A DNA stretch of 33,197 nt. Source: Rhodothermales bacterium. GTDB lineage: Bacteria; Bacteroidota; Rhodothermia; Rhodothermales; JABDKH01. A program made the translations under genes and the position numbers. The notes under the pieces are model-generated. The model did no database searches, was not told the DNA's origin, and worked only from the letters and a program-made list of their open reading frames with translations. Location: NCBI GenBank assembly GCA_013002345.1, contig JABDKH010000013.1:1-33197 (forward strand). Direction: 5' to 3'. This document shows positions 7,017 through 15,772 of the stretch, piece by piece; position 1 is the first letter of the stretch, and every line of letters starts with the position of its first letter.

Positions 7017-9626
7017 ATGCGTTCCTTGCTCGTCGCGTTCATTGCTTTGCTGCTTTGCGGCGGAATGACGCGAACCGGTCAGAGTCAATCCGTACGCCTT
7101 CCGACTGGCGAGTCGAGCCTCGCCGACGCGCTTGCCAGGATTTCGGTTCAGACGGGCGTTGATATCGTGTTTTCGCATGATCTCGTGGAAGGCTACCGGA
7201 CAAGCTGCACCTACGACGGGGAGAACGTCGCAGACGCCATTGCCTGCACGCTCCAGGGCCACGATCTCGAATTCGACCAGGTGGCTCCGCGGCAGTTTGT
7301 GATCATTGCGAGGAAGCACACCCGGTTCTACAGCATCAAAGGCATGCTGGTGGACGATGAAAGCAATGAGGGCCTCTATGGAGCACACGTATACCTTCCG
7401 GCTCTGAAGGTCGGCACGGTGACGCAGGCGGACGGGTCTTTCACGTTGCCAGGATTAACTCCCGGTCGCCACGCACTTCGTCTCTCCTACATCGGCTATG
7501 AGACTGTAGACACGCTTGTTCATGTGCCGGCGAAGCCGATTCGTGTCGCACTAGCGCCACGGAGTTTCGGGACGGAAGCGCTCGTTGTCATCGGCGACAT
7601 TCAGGATCGCGCGGATGTTGCGGCGATACCGGGAGTCGTGGCGCTTCCCGTCAGCGAGTTGTTGGAAATACCGACGTCCGTGGATGACCAGGACTTGTTT
7701 CAAGCTCTTGAATGGTTACCCGGTATCGAGCGCACGGGAGAAACGGTAGGTGGTCTCGTCGTGCGAGGCAGTGGGCCTGATCAGAACCTGTATCTCCTGG
7801 ATGGAGCGCCCGTCTATCATCCCTCACATGCGTTCTCACTGATCTCGACTTTTCAGACGCAAACACTTGCCGACGTCAAGTTCTTTCGGGGCTCTTTTCC
7901 CGCCGAACACGGGGGAATGCTCTCCGCAATCCTTGACGCAGAATTGAAGGACGGTCGAAGGACCCGGCCAACCACCACGATTGCCGTCAACGCCATCAGC
8001 GCGAGGTTCCTGGTTGAAACCCCGATCAATCGTTCGAGCTCGTTCATGATTTCCGGTCGTCGATCCTATTTCGACAAACTGATCGGCCGGACCCACCCGG
8101 TAGAGGAAGACGGTCGTCGGGACACACTTCGAACGGGATACTATTTCTTCGATTGGAGTGCCAAGCTGTCATTCCGTCCGGCTCATCACTCGCGCCTATC
8201 ACTATCGTATTACCGGGGTCGAGATGATCTCGACCTCAGGCTTCCGTTTGATCTCTCGCTGGATTTCTCCTCATGGTTGCGCCCCGCCGACCTGTACTTT
8301 GAGGTGGGTCACCGTTGGGGAAATGAGATCTACAGTGCCCGTTATCAATACGTGCCTAGTGACCGATTTCTTTTCACCCTCACCGCGTACGAGTCCGATT
8401 ACAAAGGTGCGGAGTCGACATTCGTCCGTCCCACGACTTCTTCGCTGGTTATCTCCGACTACTCCGTCTCGCTGAGGGATCTGGGTGCGAAGCTGGACGT
8501 CGATTTCGTGGCGAGCGATGAACTCACGCTGAAGGCCGGGGCCCGATTCATTGAGCATCGTTTCGGTAGTTCTCTGGCAGCCCAGTTGTTGCGGTCGGCA
8601 GGACTGGTCGATAACGTTGACGATCAAAGCAAGGTTCAGTCGAAGGAGTCGGTCGGATTCGTCCAGGCCCTCTGGGAGCCGTCTGCGAAGGTCCGAATTC
8701 AACCGGGACTCCGGTTGACCTCTTTTGACGGAGCGGGTGCCGTACGTCTCGATCCGAGACTAAGCGTTAGTTACGCGGCGGCACCCTGGATTGTCCTGAA
8801 GATGGCAGCAGGGACTCAGGTTCAGTACTTGCACAGACTTCGCGATCGATACTCGTTTCTTTATGATCTCGTGTCCAGTCGATGGGTGCCGGTTGACCAG
8901 CAGGTCGGACCTTCGATGAGCCGGCAGGGAGCATTTGGAATAGAAGCCCGTGCCAGCAGTTCTCTCAAGGTTCTGGCGGATATCTATTACAGAACCAGCG
9001 ACGATGTCCTTGTTCCACTCGACGAGCTTCAAACAAAGGAAGGTCTCGACGGGCCCGGAATCGGGGTTTCGGCCTTGCTCGGACAGTACACACGCGCAGC
9101 AACACGCAGTTATGGTTTCGAGCTCACAGGCGAGTGGGAAGTCGGATCATGGACGTCGATGCTGTCATATTCCGGTGGGAATTCGGAGAGCCGGGCACCG
9201 GAGATTGGAGAGACGGAATTCAGACCCAGTCGTTATCACGTGCCCCGTTCAGCGCGCGGTGTTGTGTCCCGGTCCGGGAGGAGGTGGTCGTACTCCGTTT
9301 CGGCGACCGCTCGGGCGGGTTATCCCGAGACGGTGCCGGTTGGCAAGTACGTGATAGGGAGCCCGGTCGAGGCTCCAACGCTCTATCTCCATCGACCCGT
9401 AGTCAACAACGGGCGGCTACCGGCATACATTCGAATCGACCTTCTCGGTGGATACAGATTTCGGTGGCTGAGCGCCGACTGGAAGGTTGGACTCCATCTC
9501 TATAATGTGACAAACAGGAGGAACGTACTGGGAAGGCAATACACGCTCACCGGCGACCGCGTGAAGATTGTGGATCGAGGAGGCTTGCCTATACTTCCAT
9601 TGTTGGAGATTCAGATCGAACTGTGA
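7017..9626 (+). CDS. TonB-dependent outer-membrane receptor with STN signalling domain
   Basis: An 869-residue outer-membrane transporter. A signal peptide (MRSLLVAFIALLLCGG, cleavage near GQSQS) is followed by an STN signalling domain at about 25-97 with two cysteines that could pair, a carboxypeptidase-regulatory-like beta domain at about 103-175 (GLYGAHVYL, DGSFTLPGL), a TonB plug at about 200-310 (LVVRGSGPDQNLYLLDGAPVY), and a beta-barrel ending in LEIQIEL. GAGG about 7 bases upstream supports ATG 7017; ATG 7011 is the alternative, and the in-frame TTG 6927 would put 30 non-signal residues in front. The substrate is unknown. The STN domain and FecR neighbour imply substrate-induced signalling. 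Its last bases overlap the lipoprotein start (GTGA at 9623-9626). Confidence 0.94.
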   Translation: MRSLLVAFIALLLCGGMTRTGQSQSVRLPTGESSLADALARISVQTGVDIVFSHDLVEGYRTSCTYDGENVADAIACTLQGHDLEFDQVAPRQFVIIARKHTRFYSIKGMLVDDESNEGLYGAHVYLPALKVGTVTQADGSFTLPGLTPGRHALRLSYIGYETVDTLVHVPAKPIRVALAPRSFGTEALVVIGDIQDRADVAAIPGVVALPVSELLEIPTSVDDQDLFQALEWLPGIERTGETVGGLVVRGSGPDQNLYLLDGAPVYHPSHAFSLISTFQTQTLADVKFFRGSFPAEHGGMLSAILDAELKDGRRTRPTTTIAVNAISARFLVETPINRSSSFMISGRRSYFDKLIGRTHPVEEDGRRDTLRTGYYFFDWSAKLSFRPAHHSRLSLSYYRGRDDLDLRLPFDLSLDFSSWLRPADLYFEVGHRWGNEIYSARYQYVPSDRFLFTLTAYESDYKGAESTFVRPTTSSLVISDYSVSLRDLGAKLDVDFVASDELTLKAGARFIEHRFGSSLAAQLLRSAGLVDNVDDQSKVQSKESVGFVQALWEPSAKVRIQPGLRLTSFDGAGAVRLDPRLSVSYAAAPWIVLKMAAGTQVQYLHRLRDRYSFLYDLVSSRWVPVDQQVGPSMSRQGAFGIEARASSSLKVLADIYYRTSDDVLVPLDELQTKEGLDGPGIGVSALLGQYTRAATRSYGFELTGEWEVGSWTSMLSYSGGNSESRAPEIGETEFRPSRYHVPRSARGVVSRSGRRWSYSVSATARAGYPETVPVGKYVIGSPVEAPTLYLHRPVVNNGRLPAYIRIDLLGGYRFRWLSADWKVGLHLYNVTNRRNVLGRQYTLTGDRVKIVDRGGLPILPLLEIQIEL

Positions 9627-10555
9627 TACGCCGACGTTCATATCTCAGACTCGTCGCGGCGGCAGCACTCGTCGTCGGAATCGTGTCATGCGATTCGGTC
9701 CGGCCGGAGGAGACGGGTTCGTTGGCTGTGGAAGCCTACATGAACACGGGACTGCGGCCGGGGCCAGTCATTCTTCGGACCACACAGCCGCTCGACGCAG
9801 AAGGTGATCTTTTTGATGGGTCGTCTGCAACAGGAGGCGGGGTCGACCTGGTCATAAATGGAGTGACGGTTGAGTACGAAGAGGGCTCCCCGGGTCACTA
9901 CTCGCCGCCTGACGAATACACAGATGCACTCGAAACCGGTGACCTCTTCGACGTCCATGTTCGCTGGGATGGCCGGACGGCGCGCGCATCCGGAATACTC
10001 CCTCCTCCGATTCGAATCGACAGCATCTCCGTCGTTGCGCCGGGTGAACCGGTGGAGGCCATTCTGATCGATTCATTACGGCTGGATAGCCTGGGCGTGG
10101 ATGCAACGACAGGCTATATCTACCCGATCGAAACAACTGCGTGGTGGACTCAGGATCCGGCTTCGGGGCCGGATAGCTGGATTCAGGCGCAGCTTCGTCC
10201 CCGCAGTCAATTCAGCTCTGTCGTCGTTGATTTCTTTCTGTTGCCGGAGCAGGTTTTCGCGGAAGACGATGCGGGGAGTGGCGAGTTTGCTCCGATGAGC
10301 TGGACGGGTCTGTATGCCATTCCGGTTGACCGAGCCGACCAGTCGCTTCCAAGTCATGAGTTGCGAATAGCGGTAGTTCGGTCAAGCAAGGTGTATGCAG
10401 ACTATGCGACAACCCAGTTCAATTCAGATGGTCGCGAACCTCCGTCAAACGTCGAGGGAGCACTTGGTATTGTTGTCGGGCTCTCGGTCGATTCCGTCGT
10501 CGTCCAGGTCGATCCTCTCGCCGCAAAGCAGCAGACATTTGCCATCAACAGATGA
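9623..10555 (+). CDS. DUF4249-family lipoprotein, partner of the TonB receptor
   Basis: A 310-residue predicted lipoprotein starting with GTG and overlapping the receptor stop by four bases. The N-terminus is RRRSYLRL, a hydrophobic stretch and a lipobox ending VSC (Cys23). The mature protein begins with LAVEAYMNTG and continues as beta-rich sequence of the DUF4249 type. DUF4249 genes commonly follow TonB receptors in Bacteroidota, analogous to SusD-like surface partners, but their ligand is generally not known. I base the family call on the first ~60 mature residues and gene order. The distal end overlaps the likely recX start. Confidence 0.8.
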   Translation: MIRRRSYLRLVAAAALVVGIVSCDSVRPEETGSLAVEAYMNTGLRPGPVILRTTQPLDAEGDLFDGSSATGGGVDLVINGVTVEYEEGSPGHYSPPDEYTDALETGDLFDVHVRWDGRTARASGILPPPIRIDSISVVAPGEPVEAILIDSLRLDSLGVDATTGYIYPIETTAWWTQDPASGPDSWIQAQLRPRSQFSSVVVDFFLLPEQVFAEDDAGSGEFAPMSWTGLYAIPVDRADQSLPSHELRIAVVRSSKVYADYATTQFNSDGREPPSNVEGALGIVVGLSVDSVVVQVDPLAAKQQTFAINR

Positions 10556-11192
10556 TATACCGACTGGCCTGATCACCACGATTCGAGTCCAGAGAAAAGA
10601 CCCGAGCCGGGTATCAATCTACATTGACGGGGAGTTCGCCTTCGGCTTGTATGCGGACATTGCGATGCAGTGTGGCTTGAGGAAGGACGTCGTCGCGGAT
10701 CGTTCTTCGGTCGAGTCTGCTCTGCGCGCTGAGAGTGTTCGAAGAGCGTATAACGCCGCATTGAATCTCCTGTCATACCGAATGCGGACGGTCTCCGAGA
10801 TCAGTCAGCGACTGAGTGACAAAGGTTTTGATGAAGAGACCGTCAGCGAAATACTGAGAAGGCTGGTGGAGAGAGGATATCTTGACGATCAAACATTTGC
10901 TCGCGAGTTCGCGACGTCGAGGGCGCGCGGTCGCGGCTTCGGGATTCACAGAATTCGGGGTGATCTGCGGAAGAAGGGCGTGGACCGGGAGATTGTCGAT
11001 GATGTGATTGCAACACTGGACCCGGAGGTCGATTGGCTGGCGCTGGCCCGGCAGCAGGCAGAAAAGAGATGGCCAAGGCTCGGAACAACGGCTGATCCGC
11101 GCCGTCGCCAGAAGAAATTGTTCGACTTCCTCATTCGACGAGGATTTGACTTCGGAACGGCTCGGCAGGTGGTCGAGGAAATGGGAGAGTAG
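10539..11192 (+). CDS. recX: Regulatory protein RecX
   Basis: About 217 residues matching RecX, the small helical protein that binds RecA filaments and limits recombinase activity. Family features are the N-terminal ITTIRVQRKDPSRVSIYIDGEFAF strand region (shown in part), then triple-helix repeats with the marks RMRTVSEISQRLSDKGF, RGYLDDQTFAREF and GIHRIRGDLRKKGV. No ATG is available at the expected point. TTG at 10539, inside the last codons of the lipoprotein gene, gives a good N-terminus, and CTG at 10569 is a less likely option. The frame continues open further upstream through the lipoprotein gene, but that part is a shadow. recA is not adjacent. Confidence 0.87.
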   Translation: MPSTDDIPTGLITTIRVQRKDPSRVSIYIDGEFAFGLYADIAMQCGLRKDVVADRSSVESALRAESVRRAYNAALNLLSYRMRTVSEISQRLSDKGFDEETVSEILRRLVERGYLDDQTFAREFATSRARGRGFGIHRIRGDLRKKGVDREIVDDVIATLDPEVDWLALARQQAEKRWPRLGTTADPRRRQKKLFDFLIRRGFDFGTARQVVEEMGE

Positions 11193-11197
11193 TTCAA

Positions 11198-12364
11198 GTG
11201 TCAGTTAAAGAGAACGATGCGTCCGCAAAGGCAGGCACGAAACCCGCGATGACGGTGGACGGCACAGAGTCGCTTGCAGTTTCGTCGAGCGAGGTGCGGA
11301 CGAACGCCCCCCGATTCACGGCGGATCGGATTATCAGGATCGTGGTGGTGCTGGTTGGTGCTATCGCTTTCGCGGCGCTCGTGTGGTATTTCGCCAGACT
11401 GGTGACTTACCTCGTCGTCGGCATCGTCCTGGCCTACTCTCTCCGGCCGATTGCCGATCGAATCGAGGGTCTTGGTGTGGGTCGGATCACGTCAATTTTC
11501 TCTGCCTTTGTTGTGTTCATGGGACTATTGAGTTTGCTGGCCACCTATCTGGTGCCATTCGTCGCATCTCAAGTCAGGGAATTGTCGCAGCTTGTCTCCG
11601 TAGAAGAAGTCTCAAATATCGCCGCGACATTCGAAGACCGCATCGCGAGGGTCTTTCCAATACAGGAAGGTGCAGTCATCAGCGGTGTCACGCGAGTGTT
11701 TCAAACGCTTTTCCAGGAAGAGGGAATAACGAGCGTCATGGCCTCGCTCGTCGGACTGTTTACCAACATCTTCTATGCAGTCATCATCGTTCCTTTCATC
11801 AGCTTCTTCTTCCTGAAGGATGGGCCACGGATTCGCCAGGGCATTGTTCAATTCGTACCGAATCGCTTCTATGAGATTACTCTCACGATTATCGAGAAGG
11901 TGGAAACGAATATCGGAAGGTACCTGAAGGGTCTTGTTGTACAGTGCCTGTCAATCGCTACGGTGGCGTCGATCTTGTTGTACATCGTTGGTCTGGACTA
12001 TGCACTGGCAGTCGGAATTTTCGCAGGCCTCGCAAACACAATTCCGTACTTCGGACCACTGATGGGCTTTCTTGCGGGTGTTGTTATCGGTGTTGTGCAG
12101 ACAGGCGATTTCTCTCTGTTTCTTGGCGTTCTGGTTGCGATGTTCGTGACCCAGTTGGCCGACAATGTGTTCTTCCAGCCTTTCATCTTCTCACGAGTCG
12201 CCGAGGCGCATCCACTTATTATTCTGTTTGTGGTGCTTATTGGTGCACAGCTGGGTGGAATTGTAGGGATGCTACTCGCGATTCCTGTGACAACCACCCT
12301 TCGCGTCGTAGTGCAGCAAGTGGTGTGGAGCGCACGCAATTATCAGGTTCTCAAGACGACCTGA
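11198..12364 (+). CDS. AI-2E family (PerM-like) membrane protein
   Basis: A 388-residue polytopic inner-membrane protein of the AI-2E/PerM family (Pfam type PF01594). A hydrophilic Ser/Lys-rich leader of about 45 residues is followed by the first helices (IVVVLVGAIAFAALVWYFA; LVTYLVVGIVLAYSLRPI). Then come the amphipathic central region, a pair of helices around IIVPFISFFFLKDG, and the conserved C-terminal part with ANTIPYFGPLMGFLAG and AHPLIILFVVLIGAQLGGI. Family members have been linked to AI-2 export or Na+/H+ antiport, so the transported species is open. It starts with GTG, 5 bases after recX. Confidence 0.92.
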   Translation: MSVKENDASAKAGTKPAMTVDGTESLAVSSSEVRTNAPRFTADRIIRIVVVLVGAIAFAALVWYFARLVTYLVVGIVLAYSLRPIADRIEGLGVGRITSIFSAFVVFMGLLSLLATYLVPFVASQVRELSQLVSVEEVSNIAATFEDRIARVFPIQEGAVISGVTRVFQTLFQEEGITSVMASLVGLFTNIFYAVIIVPFISFFFLKDGPRIRQGIVQFVPNRFYEITLTIIEKVETNIGRYLKGLVVQCLSIATVASILLYIVGLDYALAVGIFAGLANTIPYFGPLMGFLAGVVIGVVQTGDFSLFLGVLVAMFVTQLADNVFFQPFIFSRVAEAHPLIILFVVLIGAQLGGIVGMLLAIPVTTTLRVVVQQVVWSARNYQVLKTT

Positions 12365-12420
12365 CGAGCGCACACGTGGGGTAGGTTCGGGCTTTCTGGA
12401 AATTACAGCAGAGGATTGAA

Positions 12421-13272
12421 GTGGCAGGTCAAAGCGAGATTACAGTTTGTGCCGACGTCCGTGATGCAGTCGATTACATACGTGAACGCGAGTCGAGAAC
12501 CCCTGAGGTTGCTCTGATACTGGGGTCGGGACTGGCTCATCTTGCCGCAACGCTGGAAGATGCAACGGTATTCGAGGATGAGGCCATCCCGGGGTACCCG
12601 CACGCGACGGTGGAGGGTCATACGGGCCGGCTGCTCGTAGGTCGGCTGGAAGGACGTATCGTAGCCATCGTCCAGGGTCGACTTCACTCGTATGAGGGTC
12701 ATTCGGTCAGGACGACAGCCTTCCCGGTCCGGCTTCTGCACGGACTGGGAGTGAAGAGACTGGTGGTCACGAATGCGGCGGGGGGAATTAATCCCCTGTT
12801 GCATCCCGGTACAATCATGTTTATTGAGGATCACATCAATCTGGGTTTCGGAAGCCCGTTGACAGGTCCGAATATGGATGGGATGCCCCGCTTTACAGAT
12901 ATGTCTGAGCCCTACGACGTGAAATGGATTGCCGATATGGAGGCTTCCGCACTTCGTCTTGGGATTCCGACTTATCGAGGCGTTTACGTGTGGACCCCGG
13001 GTCCTTCGTACGAAACCAGTGCGGAGATCAAGTTCTTCGAAAAGATCGGTGGTGACGCGGTCGGCATGAGTACGGTGCCGGAGGTCATTCAGGCTCGATA
13101 TCTGGGCATGCACGTACTTGGTATTTCGACGATCACGAACCGTGCGACCGGACTGTCCGACACGCCTCTGAATCATGAAGAAGTGCTGGAGGTGGGTAAC
13201 GAGATACGGGCCGAGATGGAAATGCTGGTTCGAGAGGTGGTCAGGAGTCTGGAAACAGGAGATCAGACCTGA
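12421..13272 (+). CDS. Purine nucleoside phosphorylase (PNP-I)
   Basis: A 283-residue cytoplasmic enzyme for phosphorolysis of purine nucleosides (inosine, guanosine) to base and ribose 1-phosphate. Motifs of the trimeric PNP family are ALILGSGLAHLA near residue 30 (phosphate-binding Ser), GRLHSYEGH, VTNAAGGIN, GPSYETSAEIKF (purine/ribose pocket with Glu), and MSTVPEVIQARYLGM followed by TNRATG. It uses a GTG start with AGAGGA about 8 bases upstream. The TGA stop overlaps the ATG of the protease gene by one base (TGATG). Trimeric PNP is preferred over MTA phosphorylase because of the TNRATG and ETSAE signatures. Confidence 0.95.
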   Translation: MAGQSEITVCADVRDAVDYIRERESRTPEVALILGSGLAHLAATLEDATVFEDEAIPGYPHATVEGHTGRLLVGRLEGRIVAIVQGRLHSYEGHSVRTTAFPVRLLHGLGVKRLVVTNAAGGINPLLHPGTIMFIEDHINLGFGSPLTGPNMDGMPRFTDMSEPYDVKWIADMEASALRLGIPTYRGVYVWTPGPSYETSAEIKFFEKIGGDAVGMSTVPEVIQARYLGMHVLGISTITNRATGLSDTPLNHEEVLEVGNEIRAEMEMLVREVVRSLETGDQT

Positions 13273-15002
13273 TGAGACCGTACTTCGAAGGAACCGTATG
13301 GATACTGGTCGTGGTGTTGGCGGCTGCGTTTTCGACTGAGCCGCCGAACGAATCGAACGTCCATCTCTATGGTCGCCTGAACAAGTCTGTCGTCGCAGTT
13401 GGGGAGCCTTTTACGCTTCAGGTTGAAGCGTACGCACTGGTTGCGGGAGAAGACGAGGCGGAGGGATTTCGGCGTGCTTTCGATGGACTGGCAATGGCTC
13501 CCGCTCCCGGGGTATTGCGCGTCGTCCGAAGAGAAGAAACAGTCGTAAGCGTTGAAGTTGACAAAGACGGACAACACGTTGTCCGTGCGTCGCTACGGAT
13601 TGTGTTTCGTGCCGGTGACGCTGGTTCTATCGTAATCCCAAGCCTGTTTGTTGACTGGAAGGGAAAGCGTCTTCGCCTTCCTTCACGCACCGTGGCTGCG
13701 TATCGCATAAGCGAAGCGTTTCATCGCGCTGCCAACGCGATCGTACCGGTCTTCGTCGAACGGAAGGATGAGACCAGACAGCTCACGTACAAGCGCACCG
13801 GATCGGCGTTCTTCATCCGGCATGATGCGCTTGTCACCAGCTACCATGTTGTGGCTGATGGTCGGCGGGTCAACGTCTTACTGCCCGACGGAAGTAGCCT
13901 CGAAAGCAAGCATATCTGGGGAATCGACCCGATTCGTGACGTTGTGGTTCTGCACGTAGACCCCGAGCGCGTGCGTGCTGCCGGGATTCGTCCGCTCGCA
14001 CTGGCAGAGGATATATCCGGGATGGGCGCCCCGGAGTCTGCACAGGCGAAGGTCGTTCTTACAAACGGCTGGCCGGGAGGGGTGCGGCGCAGCACGGCGG
14101 GTGTCGCCTACAGCTCGGCCCGGCTAGGATTCGACCGGACTTGGATCAGCAGTAACGGCGTGCGGCCGGGCGACAGCGGCGGGCCTCTGATGAACGAGTT
14201 CGGTGAAGTGATCGGTGTAATTACACTGGGGACCAAGACTAGCGACGGGCCGGACGTGCTACAAGAGGACGTGTGCATAGCGAATGATCCCCGTCCGGCA
14301 ATCGGCCAGATGAACCTGGCGCTCGGAACGCGATCGATGAGGTCAGTCTTTCGACAACCTGGTTTCAGGGAACGTCCGTACGTTCAGGCCTTCCGACTGC
14401 TTGCGATGATCTCCCTGCGCGAACGGTTCGATGAAAGTCTGAGAGAGGCGCTCGCCTCGTTCGAGTCTGCGGTGGAGCAACGAGAGGCAGATCCGGGTCT
14501 CCACTTCATGCGCGGCATTCTGTATCGAATGCTCGGAACCGATCAAGAGGCGAACACTTCTTTCTCGGAGGTGATCAAGCTTTTTGAAGGGTTCTTCCCC
14601 GCGTCATACTTGCTGGGTCTGGATCACCTGCAGAAGCGTGAATTCGCTGACGCCGCCGAGCATTTCGAGCGGACTCGACGCGAAGTCCCGTACAAACATC
14701 TCGCTGAATACGGTCTGGCACAATCCCGGATCGGGCTCCACCAATATGACGAGGCGCTGGTCTTGCTCGAGGAGGTGCTGGACTACGATCCCTATTTCGC
14801 ACCCGCACTGTATGACCTGGCGCTGTGTCACATGGTATTCGGCAATTCGGCGGATGTGACGTTGGTTTCGGCTCGGCTTGGCCATGTTAGCAGGCTCTGG
14901 CAGAAGCAGCTGCACCGTATTGCGTCAAATCCGATCCTGCAACCTCGTTACTTGAAGCCGCTGCCGAGGGCAACACTCTCCTCCCAGGACAACATGAAGT
15001 AG
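13272..15002 (+). CDS. Exported trypsin-like serine protease with BatD-like and TPR domains
   Basis: A 576-residue secreted or periplasmic multidomain protein. A signal peptide (WILVVVLAAAFS) is followed by a BatD-like/immunoglobulin-like beta domain at about 28-145 (NKSVVAVGEPFTLQVEAY) and a chymotrypsin-fold protease at about 155-345. The catalytic triad is readable: His192 in TSYHVVADG, Asp223 in DPIRDVVVLHVD, and Ser302 in RPGDSGGPLMNEFGEVIGVIT. The C-terminal ~220 residues are TPR-like helical repeats (EANTSFSEVIKLF; YDEALVLLEEVLDYDPYFAPALYDLALC). GGAG lies about 10 bases before the ATG. There is no PDZ domain, unlike DegP/HtrA. A role in envelope protein processing is inference. Confidence 0.87.
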   Translation: MRPYFEGTVWILVVVLAAAFSTEPPNESNVHLYGRLNKSVVAVGEPFTLQVEAYALVAGEDEAEGFRRAFDGLAMAPAPGVLRVVRREETVVSVEVDKDGQHVVRASLRIVFRAGDAGSIVIPSLFVDWKGKRLRLPSRTVAAYRISEAFHRAANAIVPVFVERKDETRQLTYKRTGSAFFIRHDALVTSYHVVADGRRVNVLLPDGSSLESKHIWGIDPIRDVVVLHVDPERVRAAGIRPLALAEDISGMGAPESAQAKVVLTNGWPGGVRRSTAGVAYSSARLGFDRTWISSNGVRPGDSGGPLMNEFGEVIGVITLGTKTSDGPDVLQEDVCIANDPRPAIGQMNLALGTRSMRSVFRQPGFRERPYVQAFRLLAMISLRERFDESLREALASFESAVEQREADPGLHFMRGILYRMLGTDQEANTSFSEVIKLFEGFFPASYLLGLDHLQKREFADAAEHFERTRREVPYKHLAEYGLAQSRIGLHQYDEALVLLEEVLDYDPYFAPALYDLALCHMVFGNSADVTLVSARLGHVSRLWQKQLHRIASNPILQPRYLKPLPRATLSSQDNMK

Positions 15003-15020
15003 AGCCCGCCCCACGTCTCG

Positions 15021-15049
15021 TTGTACTTTTGCACGATCATTTGCATATT
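15021..15049 (+). promoter_or_regulatory. Possible sigma70-like promoter upstream of the PUR-like gene
   Basis: TTGTAC at 15021-15026 and CATATT at 15044-15049 are separated by 17 bases. An exact match to the Bacteroidota -7 pattern TAnnTTTG (TACTTTTG) overlaps it at 15024-15031, without an obvious -33 TTG. Transcription from the first would begin near 15056, beyond the GTG at 15052. Confidence 0.4.
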
Positions 15050-15126
15050 GTGTGAAAATTCTCGAGTTGTTGTTTGCGGAGATTCACGGGCGACGCGTGT
15101 TGGGATCGCAAGCGGAAGTCAACAGG

Positions 15127-15546
15127 ATGAGTGGTGACACCGAGCGGGGGAATCATGGCCACGATTCTCCGGACCTGAATGAGTCGACTCTCAGTCCGGG
15201 CGACGGCAGCGGCCCCGACCGGGGTCGTTATCGGGATGAAGTGTTCTCCAAGCGGGTCCCCGCTGGAAAGAGGACCTACTTTTTTGACGTCAAGACGACG
15301 CGATCCGGAGAGGACTTCTTCATAACAATCACGGAGAGCAAGCGAATCGAAGAGGGTCGATACGAGAAGCACAAGATATTTCTCTATAAAGAGGACTTCG
15401 GGAAATTCGTGTCGGCTATTCATGACACCATGCGGTTTGTGTGCAGTGAATGTCTGCCGGGCTACGAGTTTCGCGGCATGCCTGAAATACCTCCTGCCGC
15501 CGAGCAAGAGGACGCGCCTCGCGACTATACCGACGGAGAGTATTAG
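15127..15546 (+). CDS. PUR-family DNA/RNA-binding protein (DUF3276)
   Basis: A small protein of 139 residues if it starts at ATG 15127. The first ~35 residues are polar and Gly/Asp/Ser-rich, probably disordered. They are followed by a single PUR repeat: VFSKRVPAGKRTYFFDVK, then DFFITITESKR and HKIFLYKEDFGKFVSAIHDTM. This matches the bacterial PUR-alpha-like group (DUF3276; Borrelia BpuR is the studied member), which binds nucleic acids. An acidic tail (EQEDAPRDYTDGEY) closes it. A GTG at 15052 is in frame but would fall before the predicted transcription start and adds 25 residues not expected for the family. Confidence 0.88.
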   Translation: MSGDTERGNHGHDSPDLNESTLSPGDGSGPDRGRYRDEVFSKRVPAGKRTYFFDVKTTRSGEDFFITITESKRIEEGRYEKHKIFLYKEDFGKFVSAIHDTMRFVCSECLPGYEFRGMPEIPPAAEQEDAPRDYTDGEY

Positions 15547-15772
15547 ATCCCCCGCATTGTCGGCCGGTTGTCTGATCTTCCACACGACGCTTCCGAAGGT
15601 ATCCGGCCATCCATCTGTTTCACCTCTGCGTAGTACCGATCCGTTCGTGCAGTGCAGTCGCCGTCCGACCCGGATTTGAAGCGAGTTGAGTACCCACCTT
15701 CGTTCGAGGTCGTCGCCCCGACGATTCAATGCGTAATTTGAGTCGTCCGACCTAACTCCGCCCATCGTGATT
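15547..15772. other. Intergenic spacer before hisC
   Basis: 226 bases with no convincing reading frame, tRNA fold or terminator hairpin on either strand. It presumably holds the hisC promoter, but I find no clear -35/-10 pair. Confidence 0.4.
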
